From Corynebacterium lowii (GTDB taxonomy: Bacteria; Actinomycetota; Actinomycetes; Mycobacteriales; Mycobacteriaceae): a stretch of 64,000 nucleotides of DNA. Below the pieces are notes generated by a model, which saw only the letters and a program-made list of their open reading frames with translations, made no database searches and was not told where the DNA came from. The stretch's first letter is position 1, and the number at the start of each line of letters is the position of its first letter. Position numbers and translations under genes: made by a program. This document shows positions 57,507 to 64,000 of the stretch, piece by piece. Location of the stretch: NCBI RefSeq assembly GCF_001412085.1, contig NZ_LKEV01000005.1, positions 1-64,000 on the forward strand, read 5' to 3'.

Positions 57507-58505
57507 CTAGGAAAGCGTCGCGTACATGATGGCCTTGATGGAGTGCATGCGGTTCTCCGCCTCGTCGAAGACGCGCGAACGGGGGCCCTCGAACACCTCG
57601 TCGGTGACTTCCATCTCCTCGATCCCGAACTTCTCCGCGATCTCCGCCCCCACGGTGGTCTCGGTGTCGTGGAAGGAGGGCAGGCAGTGCATGAAGATGG
57701 CGTCCTTGTCCGCGCGCTCCATCAACTCGGCGGTCACGCGATAGGGCTCCAGCATGGCGATGCGTTGCTTCCACAGCTCCTCGGATTCCTCCCCCATGGA
57801 GACCCAGATGTCCGTGTACACCACGTGCGCGCCGGATACGGCCTCCTGCGCGTCCTCGGTGAGCGTGACGCTGCCCCCGCTGCGGCGGGCCACCTCCCGG
57901 CAGGTCTCCACGAGATCCACCTCGGGCATCTGCGACTGGGGGCCGCAGGCCACGAAGTGCAGCCCCAGCTTGGCGCAGACGACCATGAGGGAATTGGCCA
58001 CGTTATTGTGTGCGTCCCCCATGAACACCAGCTTGAGGCCCTTCAGGCCCTGCGGGAAGTTCTCCTCCACCGTGAGCATGTCCGCGATCATCTGCGTGGG
58101 GTGGAACTGCGTGGTCAGGCCGTTCCATACCGGAACCCCGGCGTGCGCCGCCAGCTCCTCGACGTTCTTCTGGTCGAATCCCCGGTACTCAATGCCGTCG
58201 TACATGCGGCCCAGGACCCGGGCGGTGTCCTTGATGGATTCCTTCTTGCCCATCTGGGAGCTACCCGGCTCCAGGTAGGTCACGCCCATGCCCAGGTCCA
58301 TGCCGCCCACCTCAAAGGAGCAGCGGGTGCGGGTAGAGGTCTTTTCAAAGAGAAGGACGATGTTCTTGCCCTCGAGATAACGGTGCGGGGTACCGGCGAG
58401 CTTCAGGCGCTTGAACTGTTTGGATAGGTCGAGCAGGTAGCGGATCTCCCCCGGGGTGTAGTCCAGGAGGGTAAGGAAGTGACGACCGCTGAGGCTGATA
58501 GGCAT
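57507..58505 (-). CDS. arcB: ornithine carbamoyltransferase, catabolic
   Basis: In this context the enzyme splits citrulline with phosphate to ornithine and carbamoyl phosphate. The 332-residue protein has LFEKTSTRTRCSFEVGG (STRTR), QFHPTQMIADMLTVEE, MGDAHNNVANSLM and IFMHCLPSFHD (HCLP). Length and the position between arcA and arcC indicate the catabolic ArcB rather than biosynthetic ArgF, although sequence alone cannot prove the direction. Confidence 0.95.
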   Translation of the reverse strand: MPISLSGRHFLTLLDYTPGEIRYLLDLSKQFKRLKLAGTPHRYLEGKNIVLLFEKTSTRTRCSFEVGGMDLGMGVTYLEPGSSQMGKKESIKDTARVLGRMYDGIEYRGFDQKNVEELAAHAGVPVWNGLTTQFHPTQMIADMLTVEENFPQGLKGLKLVFMGDAHNNVANSLMVVCAKLGLHFVACGPQSQMPEVDLVETCREVARRSGGSVTLTEDAQEAVSGAHVVYTDIWVSMGEESEELWKQRIAMLEPYRVTAELMERADKDAIFMHCLPSFHDTETTVGAEIAEKFGIEEMEVTDEVFEGPRSRVFDEAENRMHSIKAIMYATLS

Positions 58506-58558
58506 GATCTCCCCTTTCTAAGGGATAATGAAGTTTAAGGATGCGTACTGACTGTGCG

Positions 58559-59812
58559 TTAGTAATCCACGGGTTCGCGCGTCACCGGGCACGTCATGCA
58601 ATGGCCGCCACCGCGACCGCGCCCCAGCTCGGCGGAACCAATCTCGATGACCTCGATCCCGGCCTTGCGCAACAGGGCATTGGTGTTGACGTTGCGGTCG
58701 TACCCCATCACCACGCCGGGTTCCAGGGCCACCACGTTGTTGCCATCATCCCATTGTTCACGCTGAGCGGTGAAGGGGTTGCCGCCGGTGGGGATGACCC
58801 GCATCTCGGGCAGGCCGAGCGCCTGGGCTACCACGTCCACGAAGGACCGTGATTCCGCGCGCGCCTCCACTCCGCCGTTCTCCCCGGGGAACAGGCTGAT
58901 GGGGCGGATGGAGTCCACCACCTCGGTATAGGCGGTGACCGTATCCAGGTCGAGGAAGCTGAACACCGTGTCCAGATGCATCGAGGCCCGATCCGGGGCC
59001 ATGGAGGCCACGATCACCCGCTGCGCGGCACCCTTGGCAAAAAGCGACGCCGCCATCTGGGAGATCGCCTGCCAGGAGGAGCGCTCCCCCATCCCCACCA
59101 GCACCACGCCCTTGCCCAGCGGCATGATGTCTCCCCCCTCGAGGGTCGAAAGGCCGTGATCCCGCTGATGATCCTCCTGCTCCCTGCCGTACCACACGTC
59201 GAAGTCCTGATCCGCAAAACGAGGGTGGAAGCGGTAGATAGCGGAGTCCAGCAGCGTCTCCTGCCGACGGGCGGGCCAGAACATCGGGTTGAGGCACACG
59301 CCGCCGAAGACCCAGGCGGAGGTGTCCCTGGTGAACTGCGTATTGGGCAGGGGGCTGAGCAGGAACTCGGTGCCCTCGTGCGCCTTGGCGATCTCCGTCG
59401 TGATGTGACCGGCAAAGTCCTGCGGCAGATCCTCGTAGGCGATGCCGCCGATGAGGTACCGGGCCAGTTCGGAGGCCTCCATCCCATCCAACCAGCAGCG
59501 CAGCTCCTCGCCCACCCCGTAGCCCACCTGGTTGTGCGAGAGCTTGCGCTCCAGCAGCCAGGCGCGGGCTTCCGGCTGGGCCACGACCTCGGTCAGCAGC
59601 GCGTGCTTTTCCAGCACCTCAATGCCCCGAGAGGTCATCTCCTCCTGGAAACGCCGGTGGTCCTCCACTGCCTTTTCCACCCACAGGACGTCGTCGAAGA
59701 GGAGGCCGGCGGCGTTACTCGGGGTAAGGCGCTCGTGTGCCAGACCGGGTTCGCACACGATCACCTGACGGAGCTTGCCCACCTCCGACCATGCGCCCAT
59801 CGTAATAGACAT
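58559..59812 (-). CDS. arcA: arginine deiminase
   Basis: ArcA hydrolyses arginine to citrulline and ammonia. The 417-residue product contains the family motifs [74 protein letters not shown], and the catalytic cysteine loop [14 protein letters not shown] near the C-terminus. The ATG at 59812 ([23 protein letters not shown]) is the usual start. It lies 43 bp after arcD. Confidence 0.97.
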   Translation of the reverse strand: MSITMGAWSEVGKLRQVIVCEPGLAHERLTPSNAAGLLFDDVLWVEKAVEDHRRFQEEMTSRGIEVLEKHALLTEVVAQPEARAWLLERKLSHNQVGYGVGEELRCWLDGMEASELARYLIGGIAYEDLPQDFAGHITTEIAKAHEGTEFLLSPLPNTQFTRDTSAWVFGGVCLNPMFWPARRQETLLDSAIYRFHPRFADQDFDVWYGREQEDHQRDHGLSTLEGGDIMPLGKGVVLVGMGERSSWQAISQMAASLFAKGAAQRVIVASMAPDRASMHLDTVFSFLDLDTVTAYTEVVDSIRPISLFPGENGGVEARAESRSFVDVVAQALGLPEMRVIPTGGNPFTAQREQWDDGNNVVALEPGVVMGYDRNVNTNALLRKAGIEVIEIGSAELGRGRGGGHCMTCPVTREPVDY

Positions 59813-59855
59813 AGTTGACACCTTTCTCTTTCTCGTCATTCTCACTGGGGATGTT

Positions 59856-61307
59856 CTAGGGGGTGAGCGTGATGCTGCCGCTTGCGAGGCCCATTATTCC
59901 GAGCACGGCCCCGAGGACGAGGACGATAAGAATAATGTATTCAAACCAGGAAAGATAGGGACGCATTTGTGTCTCTTTTTTGGCCCAGAGGTACACCCCC
60001 AGGCCGGGCAGGTAGAGCAGCGCGGCCAACAGTAGGTTCTGCGTACCGGCCGCATACACCAGCCAGATGCCGTACCCCGTGGCCACCACGGCGACCGCCG
60101 CGTCGCGCCACCGAGCCCGACGATCCGCGCGCTGGGCGGCGTCGTATCCCTCGCCCCGAAGCGTGACTAGCAGCGCATACATCGCGGACAGCAGGTACGG
60201 GACTAGGATCAGCGCCGCGGCCAGCGTGGCCAGGCTGAGGTACACATCGGAAGAGAAATACGTGAGGATGAGGCATATCTGCGTCACGATGTTGGTCACC
60301 CACAAGGCACGCGACGGCGCGCCGTTGCCGTTGAGCCGACCAAAGAACGCCGGCATGGTGCCGTCCGAGCCGGGCACCTGCATGGTTTCCCCGCACAGCA
60401 GGATCCACGCCAGCACCGCGCCCATCAGGGAGATCACCACGGCCACGCTGATAAACCAGGAGCCCCACGGCCCCACCACCTCGGAGAGAACATCGCCCAT
60501 CGAGGCATCAGGAAGCTGAGCGATATCCGCCCGCTCCATGACCCCCAGGGACAGGAGGTTCACCGCGATGAGGATGGCGAGCATGAAGACAAAGCCGATG
60601 ATGGTGGCCTTGCCGACGTCGCTGCGGCGTCGCGCCCGCTGAGAATAGATGGACGCGCCCTCGATACCGATGAACACCCACACGGTGACCATCATCATGG
60701 CCTTCGTCTGCTCCACCACGCTCCCCATGCCGGATTCCTGACCCCAGAAGTCTTGGACAAAGAGGTCGTAGTGGAACCCCACCGCCACGATCACGATGAA
60801 CGTCACCAGCGGCACCACCTTGGCCACCGTGGTAATCGCATTGACCAGCGCGGCAGTGTGCACGCCGCGGAGAATCAACGCGTGAGTCAGCCAGAGCAAT
60901 ACCGATGCACACAGGATGGCTGGAACGGTATTTCCACCCCGAAATATGGGGAAGAACTTTCCCAGCGTGGAAAAGAGTAATATCAAATACCCCACGTTCC
61001 CGATGAGCGCGGAAAGCCAGTATCCCCACGCCGAGTTAAACCCCATATAGCTGCCGAAGCCCGCGCGGGCGTAGGCGTAGATCCCGTTATCCAGGTGAGG
61101 TTTACGCAGGGAGAGAAACTGATACACCAGGGCCAGGCAGATCATGCCCACGCCCGTGATGATCCAACCGATAATGATTGGCCCCGCCGCTGCCGCGGCG
61201 GCAATGTTCTGCGGAAGGGAAAATACCCCACCGCCAATCATAGAACCAACCACGAGAGCGAGAAGGGCAAAGAAAGATAAGCCACTATTAGCGCTATCCG
61301 TTTTCAC
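59856..61307 (-). CDS. arcD: arginine/ornithine antiporter
   Basis: ArcD swaps extracellular arginine for ornithine. The 483-residue, 12-helix APC protein starts [38 protein letters not shown] and has [61 protein letters not shown]. It is the first gene of arcDABC-argR. It is clearly paralogous to the permease at 50745-52229 over the whole length. Confidence 0.95.
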   Translation of the reverse strand: MKTDSANSGLSFFALLALVVGSMIGGGVFSLPQNIAAAAAAGPIIIGWIITGVGMICLALVYQFLSLRKPHLDNGIYAYARAGFGSYMGFNSAWGYWLSALIGNVGYLILLFSTLGKFFPIFRGGNTVPAILCASVLLWLTHALILRGVHTAALVNAITTVAKVVPLVTFIVIVAVGFHYDLFVQDFWGQESGMGSVVEQTKAMMMVTVWVFIGIEGASIYSQRARRRSDVGKATIIGFVFMLAILIAVNLLSLGVMERADIAQLPDASMGDVLSEVVGPWGSWFISVAVVISLMGAVLAWILLCGETMQVPGSDGTMPAFFGRLNGNGAPSRALWVTNIVTQICLILTYFSSDVYLSLATLAAALILVPYLLSAMYALLVTLRGEGYDAAQRADRRARWRDAAVAVVATGYGIWLVYAAGTQNLLLAALLYLPGLGVYLWAKKETQMRPYLSWFEYIILIVLVLGAVLGIMGLASGSITLTP

Positions 61308-61568
61308 GGCACTTCTCCTTTTCCTTTACCTTCCGCCTCACGAGCGGTTCACTAAACATGTTATACCCGGTTTTAAAAGGCCCACAACGGGGCACTGAAT
61401 TCGGGTTTCGGAAAAATGGAATACCATGCATGAAAATGAAAATGCATCCACCCCCGACCACCGCAACCTCCCACAATCCCCCACCCCAGGACATAAGCCC
61501 ACAGGCCCTACCAATAATGAGCGATAGGTCACATAAATCAGTATCGCCCCCCTCCCCGAGGCGTCGGC
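61308..61568. promoter_or_regulatory. arc operon promoter region
   Basis: This 260-bp gap between arcD and the 3' end of mfd is AT-richer than its surroundings. It includes ATGCAT at 61426-61431 and 61442-61447, spaced 16 bp apart around GAAAATGAAA. That spacing would suit a dimeric regulator such as ArgR, but the match to a known box is only by eye. Confidence 0.45.
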
Positions 61569-64000
61569 TTACTCCCCCACCGAGATCACCGACGCACCGG
61601 GCCTCCCGGCGTGCTCCTCCCGCCCGCGCACGTCCAGCGGCGGGACGTCGAACAGCGAGGTCAGGGCGTTGGCCACCCACTGCAACAGCTCCTCATCGCG
61701 CAGCTGCGGGTCCGTGACCTTCGGCCCCGCCTTGGGGAAGGGAAGCTGCACCGCCTTGGCCGCCGCCCGGTAGGTGGCCCCCGGGTACAGCCGCCGCAGG
61801 CGCACCTGCTTGGAGTCCGGCAGTTCCACCGGGTGCAGCTTGATCCGGGTGCCCTGTACGCCCACGTCCGCGATGCCAGCCGCGCGGGCCTGGCTGCGCA
61901 GCCGCGCCACCGCCAGCAGCCGGAGGACCTCGCGCGGCAGCTCGCCGAAGCGGTCCCGCATCTCCCCGATGATCGCGCGCAGATCCTCCTCGGAACCCGA
62001 CGCCGCGATCTTGCGGTACGCCTCCAGGCGCAGCCGCTCCGCGTTGATGTAGGTGTCCGGTATGTGGGCGTCCACCGGCAGGTCGATGCGGATCTCCTTG
62101 GGCCCCTGATCCGTGGCGTCCAGGGGCTGCCCGGTGGCCAGCGCCCGGTACGTCTCCACGGCCTCCCCCACCAGGCGCATGTAGAGGTCAAAGCCCACCC
62201 CGGCGATGTGCCCGGACTGCTCCGAGCCCAGCACGTTGCCCGCGCCGCGCATCTCCAAGTCCTTCATGGCCACCGCCATGCCCGCTCCGAGGTCGTTGTT
62301 CTGCGCGATCGTAGAGAGGCGATCGTAGGAGGTCTCCGTGAGCGTGGCCCCGCGCGGGTAGAAGAAATAGGCGTAGCCGCGCTCGCGGGAGCGGCCCACC
62401 CGGCCCCGCAGCTGATGGAGCTGGGACAACCCCATGTGGTGTGCGTTCTCCACGATGAGGGTGTTGGCGTTGGCGATGTCCAGGCCCGTCTCTACGATGG
62501 TGGTGCACACCAGGACGTCGTACTCGCGGTCCCAGAAGCCCTGCACCGTGCGCTCCAGCAGCTCCTCGCTCATCTGCCCGTGCGCCACCACGATGCGCGC
62601 CTCCGGCACCAGCTCGCGCAGCTCGCGGGCCTTCTTCTCGATGTCGCGCACCTTGTTGTGGATGAAAAACACCTGGCCGTCGCGCAACAGCTCGCGCCGG
62701 ATCGCCGCCGCCACCTGCTGGCTCTCCTCCGCGCCCACGTAGGTGAGCACCGGGTGGCGGTCCTCCGGCGGGGTCAGGATGGTGGACATCTCCCTGATCC
62801 CGGACATGGACATCTCCAGGGTGCGCGGGATCGGGGTGGCGGACATGGTGAGCACGTCCACGTGGCTGCGCAGCGCCTTGATGTGCTCCTTGTGCTCCAC
62901 GCCAAAGCGCTGCTCCTCGTCCACCACGATGAGCCCGAGGTTCTTCCACCGCACGCCCGTCTGGAGCAGGCGGTGGGTGCCCACCACCACGTCCACCGTG
63001 CCGTCGGCCAGCCCGGCGACGATCTCCCGGGCCTCCGCCGGGGAGGTAAAGCGCGACAGCCCCCGGATGGTCACCGCGAAGCCCTCCATGCGCTCCTCGA
63101 AGGTCTTGAGGTGCTGCTGCGCCAGCAGCGTGGTGGGCACCAGCACCGCCACCTGGCGGCCGTCCTGCACCGCCTTAAACGCCGCGCGCACCGCCACCTC
63201 GGTCTTGCCGTAGCCCACGTCGCCCACCACCACGCGATCCATCGGCGTGGCCCGCTCCATGTCCTCCTTGACGGCCTCGATGGCCGCCATCTGATCCTCC
63301 GTCTCCGCGTACGGGAAGTTGTCCTCCATCTGCCGCTGCCACGGCGAATCCGGGGCGAAGGCGTGCCCCGGTGCGGACTGCCGCTTGGCGTACAGCTCCA
63401 CCAGTTCGCTGGCGATCTCGCGCACCGCCGCCCGCGCCTTCTTCTTGGTGTTCTTCCAGTCCGATCCCCCCATCTTGGACAAGGTGGGGGCCTCCCCGCC
63501 GGTGTACTTGCTCAGCAGGTCCAGCGAGTCCATGGGCACCCAGAGCTGATCCGCAGGATGGCCGCGCTTGGAGGCCGCATACTCCAGCACGATGTACTCG
63601 CGCCGCGAGGTCTCGTCGCCCGCCCGAATAGTACGCTCGGCCATCTTGATGAAGCGCCCAATGCCGTGCGTCTCATGCACGACGTAATCGCCCGCCTTGA
63701 GCGCCAGCGGGTCCACGCGGTTGCGGCGCCGCGCCGGGCGCCGCTTGGCCCCGGCGATGTCCCCCACCCGGTTGCCGGTCAGGTCCGTCTCCGTGAGCAC
63801 CACGGCCTCGGAGAACACCAGGCCCGCGTGGCTCAGCGCCTGGTACAGGGTCACCTCGCCCGCGCGCGGCTCCCACGCCGGGGTGGCCACGTGCGTGCGG
63901 ATGCCCTGCTCCGCGAAGCGCTCCGTCATCCTCTTGATGGCCCCCTGGGTGGGGGTGATGTAGGCCGCGCGGCCCCCGTCGGAGGTGTGCGCCAGCAGCA
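61569..64000 (-). CDS. mfd: transcription-repair coupling factor, C-terminal part (runs off window)
   Basis: Mfd removes RNA polymerase stalled at DNA lesions and recruits UvrA. About 810 C-terminal residues are present; the N-terminus lies beyond position 64000. Visible parts are the RNA-polymerase-interacting domain ([17 protein letters not shown]), the SF2 helicase with [22 protein letters not shown] (Walker A), [14 protein letters not shown] (DEEQ box), [20 protein letters not shown], and the TRG motif region [22 protein letters not shown], then the C-terminal TRCF domain. The frame is open to the window edge. Confidence 0.96.
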   Translation of the reverse strand, partial: LLAHTSDGGRAAYITPTQGAIKRMTERFAEQGIRTHVATPAWEPRAGEVTLYQALSHAGLVFSEAVVLTETDLTGNRVGDIAGAKRRPARRRNRVDPLALKAGDYVVHETHGIGRFIKMAERTIRAGDETSRREYIVLEYAASKRGHPADQLWVPMDSLDLLSKYTGGEAPTLSKMGGSDWKNTKKKARAAVREIASELVELYAKRQSAPGHAFAPDSPWQRQMEDNFPYAETEDQMAAIEAVKEDMERATPMDRVVVGDVGYGKTEVAVRAAFKAVQDGRQVAVLVPTTLLAQQHLKTFEERMEGFAVTIRGLSRFTSPAEAREIVAGLADGTVDVVVGTHRLLQTGVRWKNLGLIVVDEEQRFGVEHKEHIKALRSHVDVLTMSATPIPRTLEMSMSGIREMSTILTPPEDRHPVLTYVGAEESQQVAAAIRRELLRDGQVFFIHNKVRDIEKKARELRELVPEARIVVAHGQMSEELLERTVQGFWDREYDVLVCTTIVETGLDIANANTLIVENAHHMGLSQLHQLRGRVGRSRERGYAYFFYPRGATLTETSYDRLSTIAQNNDLGAGMAVAMKDLEMRGAGNVLGSEQSGHIAGVGFDLYMRLVGEAVETYRALATGQPLDATDQGPKEIRIDLPVDAHIPDTYINAERLRLEAYRKIAASGSEEDLRAIIGEMRDRFGELPREVLRLLAVARLRSQARAAGIADVGVQGTRIKLHPVELPDSKQVRLRRLYPGATYRAAAKAVQLPFPKAGPKVTDPQLRDEELLQWVANALTSLFDVPPLDVRGREEHAGRPGASVISVGE

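Overview
The window is high-GC chromosomal DNA from a mycolic-acid actinobacterium, almost certainly a Corynebacterium. The evidence is a mycothiol conjugate amidase (Mca) next to a greA/DUF4307 pair, the order enolase / LpqU-like transglycosylase / mazG / MT0933-like antitoxin / lysine permease, DUF501-FtsB-Ppx next to each other, DUF5997 and DUF6542 proteins, a VaFE-repeat surface protein, and DtxR- and MntR-type operators. The species cannot be fixed from the sequence alone.

Layout. Positions 1-18440 are mostly ordinary core genes: the start of ychF, membrane proteins, ispH, xseA/xseB (xseA frameshifted), glpX, fumC, a TetR-MFS efflux operon with a strong operator (MFS frameshifted), a GNAT enzyme, a PIN-PhoH ATPase, glyA and coaA. 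Positions 18440-24375 are a decayed accessory island: FecCD-type permease, ABC ATPase, binding protein, MFS exporter, GHMP (PduX-like) kinase and SbnA/CysK-like PLP enzyme, all in one direction with remnants of start/stop overlaps, and all broken. This looks like a dead metallophore locus under a Zur-like box. An intact PepSY membrane protein faces it. Positions 26500-37400 return to core genes (flavodoxin-fold protein, cis-prenyltransferase, mca, greA, Bax-inhibitor-like protein, mntH with an MntR-type operator, a tRNA with UAA anticodon, ppx, DUF501, ftsB, mntR), interrupted by broken secreted lipase and lipoprotein genes. Positions 37440-47460 are a second accessory zone: a lipase/phytase-like chimeric pseudogene, a 1373-residue VaFE surface protein with a perfect 410-bp duplication, then a graveyard of ISL3 and IS3 transposase remnants and an AT-rich decayed gene. 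Positions 47600-64000 hold eno, an LpqU-like gene, mazG, lysI, a pyrimidine operon (pyrR-pyrB-pyrC) with a PyrR-binding-like leader, a complete arginine deiminase operon arcD-arcA-arcB-arcC followed by argR, and most of mfd.

Three themes link the genes. First, metal homeostasis: mntR, mntH with its operator, a DtxR box on a dead lipase, and a Zur-like box on the dead metallophore cluster. Second, arginine, lysine and pyrimidine metabolism: carbamoyl phosphate is made by ArcB and used by ArcC and PyrB, and ArcD and LysI are paralogous exchangers or permeases. Third, gene decay: at least a dozen genes carry single-base indels or nonsense codons, several of them in G runs, which suggests a host-adapted reducing genome or, for the isolated single-base cases, sequencing error.
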